From Geothermobacter ehrlichii (GTDB taxonomy: Bacteria; Desulfobacterota; Desulfuromonadia; Desulfuromonadales; Geothermobacteraceae), in contig NZ_VNIB01000009.1 in NCBI RefSeq assembly GCF_008124615.1, positions 58,322-122,321 on the forward strand: a stretch of DNA of 64,000 nt. The letters run 5' to 3'. Numbering within the stretch: the first letter of the stretch is position 1; the number at the start of each line of letters is the position of its first letter. This document shows, piece after piece, positions 35,645-45,236 of this stretch. The notes below the pieces were generated by a model, which was given only the letters and a program-made list of their open reading frames with translations, was not told the origin of the DNA and did no database searches. Position numbers and translations under genes: made by a program.

Positions 35645-36193
35645 ATGAGAACATGTGTCGTATTGCAGTGGATTGCCATGATCGCGCTGTGTTCCCTGTT
35701 GGTTGTCGGTTGCGCCAAGAAACCGGCCGTCACGGAAACCGCCCCTGAGCAGCCGGTCGAGACCCGGGTTGCCGCCGAGCAGCCCAGCGCCGTCTCCGAC
35801 CAGGGAGTGAGCGAATCGGCGGTGCAGGAGCGGATGGCGGCCGATCTGGAAGCGGTTGCCAGCAAGCTGCAGCGTATTCACTTCGACTTCGACCAGTACA
35901 CCCTGTCGCCCGAAGCCCGGGACATTCTGGCCGCCAACGCCGCCCTGCTGAAGGCCAATCCCGAGCTGAAAATTCGCATCGAGGGTCACTGTGACGAGCG
36001 CGGCTCCGACGAATACAACCTCGCGCTCGGCGAGCGGCGTGCCGTGGCCGCCCGCGACTACCTGGTGTCGCTCGGCGTCGCCGCAGACCGGCTGAGCACC
36101 ATCAGCTACGGCGAGGAGATGCCCCTCGACCCGGCCAGCAACGAAGCCGCCTGGGCCAAGAACCGCCGGGCCGAGTTCAAGGTGGTCCGCTGA
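35645..36193 (+). CDS. pal: Peptidoglycan-associated lipoprotein Pal
   Basis: 182 aa. The signal peptide ends in lipobox LVVGC (Cys about 23). A short variable linker leads to an OmpA-like peptidoglycan-binding domain (FDFDQYTLSPEARDIL, then RIEGHCDERGSDEYNLALGERRA). It anchors the outer membrane to peptidoglycan and is the partner of TolB. It has the normal length, with AAAGGAGTGG before the ATG. Confidence 0.97.
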   Translation: MRTCVVLQWIAMIALCSLLVVGCAKKPAVTETAPEQPVETRVAAEQPSAVSDQGVSESAVQERMAADLEAVASKLQRIHFDFDQYTLSPEARDILAANAALLKANPELKIRIEGHCDERGSDEYNLALGERRAVAARDYLVSLGVAADRLSTISYGEEMPLDPASNEAAWAKNRRAEFKVVR

Positions 36194-36268
36194 ACGGACG
36201 GTCGGAGCGTCCAGGATTCGTGACGGCGGGCGCACCTTTTGTCCGTCCTGGCGGAAATGCTTCAACCG

Positions 36269-36297
36269 GGGGCCGCGCCGATGCGCGGCCCCTTTTT
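36269..36297 (+). terminator. Rho-independent terminator between pal and cpoB
   Basis: GGGGCCGCGC - CGAT - GCGCGGCCCC followed by TTTTT is a ten-base-pair stem plus T-tract. It ends 19 bases before the cpoB ATG, so cpoB is expressed by read-through or by its own promoter. Confidence 0.85.
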
Positions 36298-36315
36298 CGT
36301 TTGAGGAGTACAGAA

Positions 36316-37098
36316 ATGATGGCACGACTCGGAATGATCGCTCTGCTGGCGAGTCTGGTTCTGGCTGGTTGCGTCAATCCCCAGCAACAACAGAAGGTCC
36401 AGAACGATCTGGCGGAAATGAAACGCCGCCTGGCCGAAAGCGAGCGGGCCGTTGTCGCCCTGCGCAAGGAGCTGGCGAAGGGCGGCGGGCAGCAGCTGGC
36501 AACCGTGGTGCGCTCCCAGGCCGATCTGCGCGCCGATTTTGACGCCTTCCGGCAGGATGTTCTCGCCCTGCAGGGGCGGGTGGAGGAGCAGCAGGCCGGC
36601 GGAAAACGGTTTGAGGCCGAGCTGGCGGCGTTGCGCGACGAACTGCAGTTCAAGGTGAAGGCCCTGGAAGAGCGCCTGGCGGCCCTGGAGGCGCGCAAAC
36701 CGGCGCCGGCGCCAGCGCCGCAGACCCTTTCCCCGGAGGATCTCTATCAGCAGGGGCTCGACGCTATCCGCTCGGGGCAGGATTTCGCCGCCGGGCGCAA
36801 GGCCCTGCAGGACTTCCTCAAGCGCTATCCGGACCATCACCTGGCGGTCAACGCCACCTACTGGATCGGCGAGGCCTGGTACGGCGAGAAGAAGTACGAG
36901 AACGCCATCCTGCAGTTTCAGGACGTGATCGAAAAGTACGGCGACCACCCGAAGGTGGCCGCCGCCCTGCTCAAGCAGGGGCTGGCCTTTCGCGCCCTGA
37001 AGGACGAGGCCAATGCCGAGGTGATCTGGCGCAAGCTGGTGGAGCGTTTTCCCGATTCGCCGGAAGCGGCCAAGGCGAGGGCGTGGCTGAAGAAGTAA
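36316..37098 (+). CDS. cpoB: Tol-Pal accessory lipoprotein CpoB/YbgF
   Basis: 260 aa. The signal peptide ends in lipobox LAGC (Cys about 19), so it is a lipoprotein here rather than soluble. A coiled coil occupies about 25-140, with a P/A-rich linker, then TPR repeats (PEDLYQQGLDAIRSGQDFAA, NATYWIGEAWYGEKKYENAI, ALLKQGLAFRALKDEANAEV). It coordinates Tol with PBP1B. GAGGAG precedes the ATG at 36316. A terminator follows. Confidence 0.93.
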   Translation: MMARLGMIALLASLVLAGCVNPQQQQKVQNDLAEMKRRLAESERAVVALRKELAKGGGQQLATVVRSQADLRADFDAFRQDVLALQGRVEEQQAGGKRFEAELAALRDELQFKVKALEERLAALEARKPAPAPAPQTLSPEDLYQQGLDAIRSGQDFAAGRKALQDFLKRYPDHHLAVNATYWIGEAWYGEKKYENAILQFQDVIEKYGDHPKVAAALLKQGLAFRALKDEANAEVIWRKLVERFPDSPEAAKARAWLKK

Positions 37099-37127
37099 TC
37101 TTTCGCCACGATGGCAAGCAGAGGAAA

Positions 37128-37160
37128 GGCGGGCGGCCCGGACAGGGCCGGCCGCCTTTT
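37128..37160 (+). terminator. Terminator of the tol-pal region
   Basis: GGCGGGCGGCCC and GGGCCGGCCGCC pair with one mismatch around a GGACA loop, followed by seven T. It serves the plus-strand genes; the opposing antiporter gene stops two bases beyond it. Confidence 0.85.
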
Positions 37161-37162
37161 TT

Positions 37163-38890
37163 TCAGGCGTCTTCCGCCAGCCGGCGGAAGGCCGCCAGTA
37201 CGTCGTTCTGGCTGAGAATGCCGAGCAGTCGATCCGGCTCGTCCGGGTCGACCACCGGAAAGTAGCTGACGTCCCGGTGTCGGTGAAAGAGATCGAGCAC
37301 TTCGCGCAGCGACTGGTCCGGCGCCACGGTCAGTCGAACGCCGGTGATCAGGTCGCTGGCGACCACCAGTCTGGCCAGGTCGGGCTCGAACAGCAGGTTG
37401 CGGATCTCGGTATAGGCGATCATGCCGATGAAGCGATTTTCGCCATCGACCACCGGGAATCGGTCGTAACTGCTGTGGGCCACCAGCCGCAGCAGCTCGT
37501 GGTAGCCGGTGTCGTTGTGGATGGTTTCCACGTTCTGACGCATGATGTGACGCACCAGGATGTCCCCCGGATCGCTCACCTGGTGTCCGGCCGGCAGGCC
37601 AAGCGAAGCGCGAAAATGGTGCACCACGCTGTGCAGCCCCTCCAGGGTGCCCTGTGGCGCCTGCTTCTGCAGCAGCGACAGCAGGGGCACTTCGCCGGAG
37701 TGGACCAGTCCGTGGCGGACCGCCAGCGGACCGAAGATCTCGAAGATGACCACGGCGCCGAGAACCACCGTCTGCACCAGCTGGCCGCCCTGCGGCCAGC
37801 TTTCGGCCAGGCCGTTGGCCAGCCCGATGGCTACACCTGCCTGCGCCAGCAGGGTCATGCCGATCCAGCGCCGTTCCCGCGGTCCGAAGCGGCCGAGCCG
37901 GGCGCCGATCCAGGCACCGGCGACTTTTCCGCCGCTGCGCGCCAGCACGTAGACCAGACCGAGCAGGCCGATGTGGCCCAGGGTTTCGAGGTGCAGGTTG
38001 GCGCCGGCGAGAACGAAAAAGACCACATAGAGGGGATAGTCGATCTGGCGCAGCGATTCGAGCAGCCGGTGCCAGCGGGGCGAGCTGTTGGCCAGGGTGA
38101 TGCCGAGCACCAGACTGGCCAGCAGGCTGTCCAGCCGCAGGGCTTCGCTGACCGCCACGCAGGTGGCGACGCCGCCGAGCAGCAGAATCTTGTATTCGCT
38201 GCGCAGCTCGAGTCGCTGGGTCCAGACCGACAGAACGAAGCCGAAGATGCCGCCGATGGCGATCGGCCCGAACAGGCGGGCGACGAGCAGCAGCCAGTCG
38301 CCGGTGCCATGGATCAGCAGATGCTCGGCGGCGACGAAGAGGATGACCGAGGCCAGGTTGTTCATGCCGACCAGGGTGAGCAGGGTGTTGGTCACCGGCC
38401 CGCTGGCTTCGTATTCGCGGATGACCATCAGGGTGGCGGCCGGCGCCGTGGCCATGGCGATCAGGCCAAGCAGCAGGGCGAGAAAGAGCGAGGTCTGCCC
38501 CAGGGTCAGGCCGGGGACCGTGACCTGCAGCAGCTGGTTGACCAGCAGGGTGCCGAGGGCGACGGCGAAAAAGGTTGTGGCGTTTTCACCCAGGGAAAAG
38601 AGAACGATCCGCCGGCGGTAGCGGCGAAGCAGATCGGTGCGGAACTGGCCGCCGATGTTGACCATGATGATCGCCAGGGCCAGATTGCTCACCACCGCCA
38701 GTTCGCCCAGGGCATCGCTGGAAATCAGCTCTGGAAGACCGCTGATCCCGGCGAAGGAGGGACCGGCGAACAGGCCGGCGAGCAGGTAGCCGGTGACCCG
38801 CGGCAGACGCAGTTTCGCCGCCAGTCTGCCGCCGACAAGGGCGCCGAAGAGAATGACCGCCAGGGCGGTGAAGAGATGAAGATAGAGCAT
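37163..38890 (-). CDS. CPA2-family cation:proton antiporter with C-terminal CBS pair
   Basis: 575 aa. About 12 hydrophobic helices fill residues 1-395 (Na/H exchanger fold; LRLPRVTGYLLAGLFAGPSF near the N-terminus). A linker leads to two CBS domains (about 440-575, with FPVVDGENRFIGMIAYTEI and YFPVVDPDEPDRLLGILSQND). CBS domains usually bind adenine nucleotides and gate transport. The transported ion (Na+ or K+) cannot be read from the sequence. No TrkA-N domain is present, unlike KefB/KefC. It is downstream of bioA in the same direction. Confidence 0.88.
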   Translation of the reverse strand: MLYLHLFTALAVILFGALVGGRLAAKLRLPRVTGYLLAGLFAGPSFAGISGLPELISSDALGELAVVSNLALAIIMVNIGGQFRTDLLRRYRRRIVLFSLGENATTFFAVALGTLLVNQLLQVTVPGLTLGQTSLFLALLLGLIAMATAPAATLMVIREYEASGPVTNTLLTLVGMNNLASVILFVAAEHLLIHGTGDWLLLVARLFGPIAIGGIFGFVLSVWTQRLELRSEYKILLLGGVATCVAVSEALRLDSLLASLVLGITLANSSPRWHRLLESLRQIDYPLYVVFFVLAGANLHLETLGHIGLLGLVYVLARSGGKVAGAWIGARLGRFGPRERRWIGMTLLAQAGVAIGLANGLAESWPQGGQLVQTVVLGAVVIFEIFGPLAVRHGLVHSGEVPLLSLLQKQAPQGTLEGLHSVVHHFRASLGLPAGHQVSDPGDILVRHIMRQNVETIHNDTGYHELLRLVAHSSYDRFPVVDGENRFIGMIAYTEIRNLLFEPDLARLVVASDLITGVRLTVAPDQSLREVLDLFHRHRDVSYFPVVDPDEPDRLLGILSQNDVLAAFRRLAEDA

Positions 38891-38997
38891 GGATGCCTAG
38901 GTCTCGGGGCGCCCCCGAGGCCGGTCGGTCGGCCGGAGGTCGCAGGTTGTCGTCCTTTTGCCAAGGATAACAGAGTGTTGCCGCAAGGCCAGTCTTT

Positions 38998-40284
38998 TCA
39001 CGCTGTCGTCTCGGCGACAACCTCGCGGATGGCGCCGGTCAGGACGGCCAGGTCTTCCGCAATCATGACATAGGGCGGCATGACGTAGACCAGCCGGCCG
39101 AAGGGGCGGACCCAGACGCCGCGTTCGACGAAAGCGGGCACGATGTCGCGCATGACGACCGGCGAGCGCAGCTCGACGACCCCGATGCCGCCGAGTACGC
39201 GTACATCGGCTACCTGTGGCAATTCGCGACAGGGGGCCAGCCCTGCTTCCAGGCCGGCCTGCAGGCGCCGGATGCGCTCTTGCCAGGGGCTGGCCAGCAG
39301 CAGGCGGATGCTGGCCGAGGCGACGGCGCAGGCCAGAGGATTGGCCATGAAGGTCGGACCGTGCATGAAGACGCCCGGTTCGCCGCCGGAGATGGTTTCA
39401 GCCACCCGCGAGGTGGCCAGGGTGGCGGCCAGGGTCATGTAGCCGCCGGTCAGCGCCTTGCCGAGGCAGAGGATGTCGGGACTGATGCCGGCATGTTCGC
39501 AGGCGAACAGCCGGCCGGTGCGGCCGAAGCCGGTGGCGATCTCGTCGGCGATCAACAGCAGATCGAAGCGGTCACAGATGCGGCGCACCCGCCGCAGGTA
39601 TTCCGGCGCGTAGAAACGCATGCCGCCGGCCCCCTGGACGATTGGTTCGAGAATGATCGCCGCCAGTTCGTCCCGATGCCGCTCGGCGAGCTCTTCCAGC
39701 CGCTGAACGTCGCTGTCGTCCCATTCGGAGTCGAAGCGGCACCTTGGCGCCGGCGCGAAGAGGTGGCGGGGCAGGATGCCGGACCAGATGCCGTGCATGC
39801 CGGTATCCGGGTCGCAGACCGCCATGGCGCCGAAGGTGTCGCCGTGGTAGCCGTTGCGGATGGTGAGCAGCCGGTGCTTTTCCGGTTTTCCCCGGCTGTA
39901 CCAGTATTGCAGCGCCATCTTGATGGCGACCTCCACCGCCACCGAGCCGGAATCGGCGAAGAAGACATGCTGCAGCGGCTCCGGCGTCAGCTCGACCAGC
40001 AGTCGGGCCAGCTCGACCGCCGGCGGATGGGTCAGGCCGCCGAACATCACGTGCGCCATCTTTTTAAGCTGCGCTTCGGCGGCAGCGTTCAGTTCCGGCA
40101 CGTTGTAGCCGTGGATCACCGACCACCAGGAGGCCATGCCGTCGATCAGTTCGCGGCCGTCAGCCAGCGTCAGCCGCACACCCGAGGCACTGATCACCGG
40201 GTAGAGCGGCAGGTCACTGTTCATGGCGGCGTAGGGATGCCAGATGTGGTGGCGATCGAATGCGAGCCAGGGTGGCGTGGACAT
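38998..40284 (-). CDS. bioA: Adenosylmethionine-8-amino-7-oxononanoate aminotransferase
   Basis: 428 aa class III aminotransferase. Residues WHPYAAM near the N-terminus and [12 protein letters not shown] are BioA-specific. The PLP lysine is in [11 protein letters not shown] (about 273-283). It converts KAPA to DAPA in biotin synthesis using SAM. AAGGAGG precedes the ATG. No bioB, bioD or bioF is in the window, so it is separated from the rest of the pathway here. Confidence 0.95.
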   Translation of the reverse strand: MSTPPWLAFDRHHIWHPYAAMNSDLPLYPVISASGVRLTLADGRELIDGMASWWSVIHGYNVPELNAAAEAQLKKMAHVMFGGLTHPPAVELARLLVELTPEPLQHVFFADSGSVAVEVAIKMALQYWYSRGKPEKHRLLTIRNGYHGDTFGAMAVCDPDTGMHGIWSGILPRHLFAPAPRCRFDSEWDDSDVQRLEELAERHRDELAAIILEPIVQGAGGMRFYAPEYLRRVRRICDRFDLLLIADEIATGFGRTGRLFACEHAGISPDILCLGKALTGGYMTLAATLATSRVAETISGGEPGVFMHGPTFMANPLACAVASASIRLLLASPWQERIRRLQAGLEAGLAPCRELPQVADVRVLGGIGVVELRSPVVMRDIVPAFVERGVWVRPFGRLVYVMPPYVMIAEDLAVLTGAIREVVAETTA

Positions 40285-40365
40285 AGGTGATCAACCTCCT
40301 TGGGGCAGGCGTTGCAGGCAGTATACGTGAATTCAATGCCTCGCGGAAGGTTCCCGATGGAAGAC

Positions 40366-41997
40366 TCAGCGTCGGGTTGTTGCCGTCGTTGCCCGCTTTC
40401 GGCAGAGAAAGGCGCTGTGCTTTCGCTGGGCGTAGACCGGTTCGCAGCTGAAGGGATGGCGGCGGGTAAAGGGCTCAATATTCCCCTTGCTGACAACGAC
40501 GAACAATTCGTCCCGATCGGCCAGAAAACGCCGCAGATCCCTGTCGTCGGCAAGATACCAGGGGCGATAGCTCGCCTCGGACTGGAACTGTGTTTCACGT
40601 TGCGGGCCGAATGCAGTGACGACCAGCTTGTTGCGATAAAAGGAGAGCGAGGGCAGAAACCCCTGGTAGACCAGCACGTCAAGGTTGCGTTGCGGGTCAA
40701 GCCGGTTGAGCGTCATGGCCATCTGTTCATAGCCGCGCATCTGCGGTCCGGCGATGCCGACCCCCCAGATGCCGATTGTGGAAAAGAACAGCAGGAATCC
40801 GGCCAGCCAGCCCCAGTAACCATTTGCTGTACGTTGTCGCCAAGCCATGGTGAGCAGACTTCCGGTGATCAGCGCGGCGGCCAGCAACTCGGGCTTTACC
40901 CCGGTCAGGGGCGGGTAGAACCAGCCGGCGCCGGCGAGGGCCGGGACGACGGGCACCAGGGCGAGAACCGCCAGTGCACGCAGCCGCGACATGGGGAACT
41001 GTTCGGTGACCGCCGCGGTCAGCACCGCTGCCATGCCGTAAAAGGGCAGTACATAGGTGGCGTGTTTGCCCTTGGCCAGGGAGAAGACCAGCAGGGGCGC
41101 GCCGATATAGACCAGGGCGGTTCTGAGCCGTGGCGCCAGTTGCCGCCAGTTGCCGAGTCCGCGAATGAAGAACAGGCTGTAGGGGAAGAAGGTGGCCGGG
41201 AAAATGTAGAAGAAATACCAGGGCGGCCGATAGCGGTGAAAGCGATCGGTCATGACGCGGTCGACGGTCTGGACCTTGAGGAAGTAATAGAGCAATCCTG
41301 GATTCCTGGTTACCACCAGCAGATACCAGGGCAGAGCGACCAGGACGAAGACGGCGGTCGCCAGGGCCGTCTCCCGCCAGCTGAACAGCCGCCGGTGATC
41401 CCGGTCCCAGAGCTTGGCCAGCAGCGCCGGGAGCAGGGTGAACAGCAGGATGATCGGTCCCTTGGTGAAAAAACCGAGACCCAGAAACAGACCGTAGCCC
41501 AGGGCGTTGCACCAGTGCCGTCGGCCGTACAGTTGCCGAAACAGGTAATACTGGGCGGCGAGGGTGAAGCAGGTCAGGTAGATTTCGGTGGAAGCCAGCC
41601 TGGAAACGGTCAGAAACATCAGTGAGGTGCCGAAGCACAGGGTGGCGATAAGGGCCGTTTTCTGCTCTTTGAGGAACAGTCGGGCAAGACGGTAAAGAAA
41701 CCAGACAGCGACAACCGCAGCCAGCACGCCGAAAAAACGGGCGCCGAAATCATTCATGCCGAACAGCTTGAAGCCAGCGGCGACGGCCCAATAGGCCAGG
41801 GGAGGCTTGTGAAAATGCTTGATGCCGTTGTAGTACGGCTCGAGCCAGTTGCCACTGACGACCATCTCGCGGGCAATTTCGGCATAGCGCGCCTCGGTAC
41901 TCTCCATCAGTGGCATGGAGCCGGCCGGGAGCAGCAACAGGACGGCATAGCCGCATAACAACAGTAACAGGAAACGGTTACTGATCGTTTTGGGCAT
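40366..41997 (-). CDS. ArnT-like GT39 membrane glycosyltransferase
   Basis: 543 aa. About 12 membrane helices are predicted. The first periplasmic loop holds the family signature STEARYAEIAREMVVSGNWL with the catalytic acidic residue of the (D/E)-A-R-Y motif, followed by HFHKPPLAYW. Such enzymes move a sugar from undecaprenyl phosphate to lipid A or another acceptor. It overlaps the LpxB-N-domain gene by 20 bases and follows a GT2, making a three-gene module. The donor sugar is unknown; no arnA/B/D genes are nearby, so aminoarabinose is not indicated. Confidence 0.9.
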   Translation of the reverse strand: MPKTISNRFLLLLLCGYAVLLLLPAGSMPLMESTEARYAEIAREMVVSGNWLEPYYNGIKHFHKPPLAYWAVAAGFKLFGMNDFGARFFGVLAAVVAVWFLYRLARLFLKEQKTALIATLCFGTSLMFLTVSRLASTEIYLTCFTLAAQYYLFRQLYGRRHWCNALGYGLFLGLGFFTKGPIILLFTLLPALLAKLWDRDHRRLFSWRETALATAVFVLVALPWYLLVVTRNPGLLYYFLKVQTVDRVMTDRFHRYRPPWYFFYIFPATFFPYSLFFIRGLGNWRQLAPRLRTALVYIGAPLLVFSLAKGKHATYVLPFYGMAAVLTAAVTEQFPMSRLRALAVLALVPVVPALAGAGWFYPPLTGVKPELLAAALITGSLLTMAWRQRTANGYWGWLAGFLLFFSTIGIWGVGIAGPQMRGYEQMAMTLNRLDPQRNLDVLVYQGFLPSLSFYRNKLVVTAFGPQRETQFQSEASYRPWYLADDRDLRRFLADRDELFVVVSKGNIEPFTRRHPFSCEPVYAQRKHSAFLCRKRATTATTRR

Positions 41998-42274
41998 TTT
42001 TCTGTTTTTCCCTGCGTTCTCTGGCGATCAGATACAGGTTGCGCAAATAGATGCTGAAACCGGTCGACTGGCCGACGATAAAGACCAGGTCGCGGCGGAT
42101 AATGGCGTAGACCAGCAGCAGGCTGCTTCCGCCAAGACTGAAATACCAGAACGCGGTTGGAATCAGGCTGCGCTTGTGTTTTTCCGAATAGAGCCACTGC
42201 ACCAGAAAACGCATGAAAAAGAGCGCTTGTCCGGTGAATCCGAGAACCAGAATCGCGCCTTCGCTTTTAGACAT
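41978..42274 (-). CDS. Small membrane protein of the LpxB-N (LABN) family
   Basis: 98 aa with three hydrophobic segments (about 7-24, 38-57 and 63-80) and the family motifs GFTGQALFFMRFLVQWLYSEK and PTAFWYFSLGGSSLLLVYA. This stand-alone version of the lipid-A-disaccharide synthase N-terminal domain is commonly found between GT2 and GT39 genes. A role in presenting or flipping a lipid-linked sugar, like ArnE/ArnF, is an inference. It overlaps both neighbours. Confidence 0.88.
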   Translation of the reverse strand: MSKSEGAILVLGFTGQALFFMRFLVQWLYSEKHKRSLIPTAFWYFSLGGSSLLLVYAIIRRDLVFIVGQSTGFSIYLRNLYLIARERREKQKNAQNDQ

Positions 42275-42980
42275 GCCGTTCCCCGATCTCGATTTTCAGA
42301 TGGCGTTTTTGCATCCAGCGAACAGCTATGACGTCGTAAAAGCCTTCGATGCCGCGCCGCAGGTTGGTGTATTTCGAAGTTCCGTACAGCCGGGGGCGGT
42401 GATTGACCTTGATCTCCTTGATTCGGGCGCCTTCCAGGCGCATCAGGGTGGGCAAGAAGCGGTGCAGGCCATGAAACATCTTGATCCGTTTGAGCATATC
42501 GGCGCGCATCACCTTGAGAGAGCAGCCGGTATCGTGGATGTTTTCGTTGGTCAGCCAGTTGCGAAAACCGTTGCCGATGCGACTGGCGATTTTTTTCGAC
42601 AGTGAGTCCTGTCGCTGGTGGCGCCAGCCGATCACCATGTCGTATTCGCCATAGTAGCGCAGCATCTCCGGCAGGTCGGCGGGGTCGTTCTGCAGGTCGG
42701 CGTCCATGGTGACGATGATGTCTCCATCGGCGGCCTGAAAGCCGGCATAGAGCGCTGCCGATTGTCCACTGTTGCGGGCCAGGTGAAGGTAGCCGATTTG
42801 CGGATGGCGCGCCGCCAGGTCGCGGATGAGATCGAGGCTGCCGTCGGTGCTGCCGTCATCGATAAACAGCAGCTGGAAGTCGACGTTGAGGTGAGCGGTC
42901 ACGCGGGCAATCTGTTCCCAGAGTTGCGGTAGATTTTCTTCCTCGTTGTAGACGGGAATGACAAAGGAAATTTTGTTCAT
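42267..42980 (-). CDS. GT2 (dolichyl-phosphate-mannose synthase type) glycosyltransferase
   Basis: 237 aa. The GT-A fold starts SFVIPVYNEEENLPQLWEQI, followed by LLFIDDGSTDGSLDLI, MDADLQNDPADLPEM (metal-binding D-A-D) and IGWRHQRQDSLSKKIAS. There is no C-terminal membrane pair, unlike ArnC. It should make an undecaprenyl-phosphate sugar for the downstream GT39. Its end overlaps the LABN gene by eight bases. A gap of 173 bp separates it from the upstream LTA-synthase-like gene. Confidence 0.93.
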   Translation of the reverse strand: MNKISFVIPVYNEEENLPQLWEQIARVTAHLNVDFQLLFIDDGSTDGSLDLIRDLAARHPQIGYLHLARNSGQSAALYAGFQAADGDIIVTMDADLQNDPADLPEMLRYYGEYDMVIGWRHQRQDSLSKKIASRIGNGFRNWLTNENIHDTGCSLKVMRADMLKRIKMFHGLHRFLPTLMRLEGARIKEIKVNHRPRLYGTSKYTNLRRGIEGFYDVIAVRWMQKRHLKIEIGERHV

Positions 42981-43153
42981 CTGATCCCCCGCAAATTCAA
43001 ATCAATAAATGATTCCAAGGTGTTCTTTGTCCGGTCGCAGCCTGCTTTAACAGCTTGTCGCTAGTGAACGATAACACACTTTGTTCTGCCCGGTGCGTTT
43101 CGCGCCGAGAAATCCGGTATCGACCATGTCGCTGCGTGCGGAGATACTCCCGG

Positions 43154-45067
43154 TCAACGATAATGCCTGAATGTAAACAGCTCATAAGCGCTCTGATAGA
43201 TGGCGGCGGCGAGGTCGAACAGTTGTGGATCGTCTGCAAGCTTTCGTTGGGTGTTCGTGACCCAGTCGTACTGATAGAGCGCTGCCGTCTTGTGCAGGCC
43301 GAGTACAACCATCCGGTCATCGACTAACATGGCGACGTCGTGGTTGTGGTTGAGCAGCAGCGGATGCTGTTGGAGGAGGTCGCCTTGCTGATGGAGGACA
43401 TCAATGCCATAGAAGGGGGCTGTGTAATCAAGCCCGAGCAAGCCGAGGACCGTGGGGGCGATGTCGATCTGGCCGATGGGGGCATCCACCTGCCCAGCTT
43501 CCAGGTGTTTTGGGGCGTAAAAGAGGAGAGGTATGTGGTAGTTTGCGATCGGCACATCGGCGCGGCCCCTGAGACGGGCACAGTGGTCGGCGACAATTAC
43601 GAACAGGGTGTTGTCGAACCATGAATGGTTCTTGGCTTTCTGCAGAAAGTGGCCGAGGGCGTAATCAGCATAGCGTACCCCGGCACCGCGCCCTCCGCCT
43701 TTGGCAGGGATACCCGGGATGCCATTGGGAAAGGTGTAAGGGCGATGATTGGAGGTTGACATGATGATGGAAAAGAAAGGTTTGTTCTTTTTGGCCTGTT
43801 GGTCGAAGTAGTCAAGGGCGTGGTTGAACAGATCGCCGTCGGCAACCCCCCAGATATTGGCGAAGGAGGGGTTGGGGATATCGGTCCGGTCGCTGATGGC
43901 GAAGCCGTTGCTGCTGAAGAAGTGGTTCATGTTGTCGAAGGTGCCATAACCACCGTAGAGGAAACTCACCTGGTAGCCGTGCTGTTTCATGACCTTGCCC
44001 CAGTTGGCGATATTTTCGCTGCCAGGACGTTTGACGATAGCCTCGCTGGGGATCGGAGGAAAGGAACAGCTGATCGCCTCCAGGCCACGGACGGTGCGGG
44101 TGCCGGATGCGTAGGCGCGAGTAAAGAACAGGCTCTTCCGGGCCAGCCGGTCGATATTGGGGGTCAGCCTGTCCGGATTGCCGAACAGTCCAGTGAATGA
44201 ACCGCTGAGGGATTCCTCGACCACCACCACGACGTTCAGCAGGCCGAGGCCGTCGCCGCGACCCGGATGCCTGCGATTGAGGTTGTCGAGTTTGTCGTCG
44301 ACGAATTTGCCATCCCCCTTGAGTTGGGTGCGGGTCAGTACAAAAGCCTGTTCTTTGGGCAGGGTGCGATAGTAGACGTCATAGTTGAGCTGGTTGGTGT
44401 GAAAGGCCTTGAACAGGCTGCTGATGCCGTTGTGTGTCAGCTCCTTGGTAACCCGGTTGGTGGAAAAATCCAAACTGTCGGTCGAGAACCAAAGGGCCGG
44501 CAACAGCAGTGTCAGGTGGCAGGCGATGACCACCATCCGACGACGCCGGGAGCAGGGCTTGCTGAAGGCCGAACGTATTTGGGGCCAGAGTTTGCAGGTC
44601 AGCAACATTGCCAGGATACCGTCGATCAACAGGAACCGGAGAATCGGGTAGGATTCCCAGATGTTGATCAGCACCTCGCGGGGATAGATCAGGTAATCGA
44701 CGGCGACAAGGTTGAAACGGGCATTGAATTCGTCGAAAAAGAAAAATTCGACCTGGGCAAGGTAGATGAGCCCGAACAGGCTGAGGTAGACGATGAAGGC
44801 AAACAGTCGCTGGTGCCGGCGACTGCGGGCCAGACGGTCAGGCATAACCCCCAGGTAGATACTGGCCGGCAGGTTGAGAAAGACCAGGACAACCAAATCG
44901 TTGAAAAATCCAACCAGCAGGATAGCGGGCAGCGCGACCCAGCCGACCTCACCCGTTGGGCCGAAAACTTTCCACAAGACCAACCGCAACAGTGCCGACA
45001 AAAGCAGATAGAAGAGTGAGAGGTTCAGCAGGGGTTTGAAGCGGACAACAAAGAAACGGTACGACAT
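43154..45067 (-). CDS. LTA-synthase/phosphoglycerol-transferase-like membrane sulfatase
   Basis: 637 aa. About five membrane helices lie in residues 10-200. The alkaline-phosphatase/sulfatase domain follows, with NVVVVVEESLSGSFTGLFG (metal-binding Glu about 284-285) and the nucleophile Thr of ASGTRTVRGLEA (Thr323). FLYGGYGTFDNM and the metal site IVADHCARLRG are also present. Relatives transfer phosphoglycerol or phosphoethanolamine to lipids or glycans. In a Gram-negative this could decorate lipid A, LPS or osmoregulated glucans. A -24/-12 promoter is directly upstream, next to an NtrC-type regulator. Confidence 0.88.
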   Translation of the reverse strand: MSYRFFVVRFKPLLNLSLFYLLLSALLRLVLWKVFGPTGEVGWVALPAILLVGFFNDLVVLVFLNLPASIYLGVMPDRLARSRRHQRLFAFIVYLSLFGLIYLAQVEFFFFDEFNARFNLVAVDYLIYPREVLINIWESYPILRFLLIDGILAMLLTCKLWPQIRSAFSKPCSRRRRMVVIACHLTLLLPALWFSTDSLDFSTNRVTKELTHNGISSLFKAFHTNQLNYDVYYRTLPKEQAFVLTRTQLKGDGKFVDDKLDNLNRRHPGRGDGLGLLNVVVVVEESLSGSFTGLFGNPDRLTPNIDRLARKSLFFTRAYASGTRTVRGLEAISCSFPPIPSEAIVKRPGSENIANWGKVMKQHGYQVSFLYGGYGTFDNMNHFFSSNGFAISDRTDIPNPSFANIWGVADGDLFNHALDYFDQQAKKNKPFFSIIMSTSNHRPYTFPNGIPGIPAKGGGRGAGVRYADYALGHFLQKAKNHSWFDNTLFVIVADHCARLRGRADVPIANYHIPLLFYAPKHLEAGQVDAPIGQIDIAPTVLGLLGLDYTAPFYGIDVLHQQGDLLQQHPLLLNHNHDVAMLVDDRMVVLGLHKTAALYQYDWVTNTQRKLADDPQLFDLAAAIYQSAYELFTFRHYR

Positions 45068-45113
45068 GCGGCACCTTCCCGAGATCGATGGAGGATTTTG
45101 GGAAGAGGACCTC

Positions 45114-45128
45114 GCAAGTTGTCTGCCA
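45114..45128 (-). promoter_or_regulatory. Sigma-54 promoter of the LTA-synthase-like gene
   Basis: On the minus strand TGGCAG-ACAAC-TTGC keeps the GG-N10-GC spacing and matches the -24/-12 consensus TGGCAc-N5-TTGC at all but one core base. It would start transcription about 35 bases before the ATG of the LTA-synthase-like gene. The gene just upstream encodes a sigma-54 activator, so this is probably its target. Confidence 0.75.
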
Positions 45129-45236
45129 TAAGTGATATAGCCGTGATTTCAGCTGGTTGGCGCTTTGCTTGTTGCTTTTGTGTATAAAAATTAGTACGTG
45201 ATGGTGGAGGTTGTCCGGGAAGAGGGCCAGGAATTT

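Noticed and set aside
42981..43153. Possible small gene between the GT2 and the LTA-synthase-like gene
   Set aside because: No frame with a ribosome site and protein-like composition; treated as an intergenic leader of the GT2 operon.
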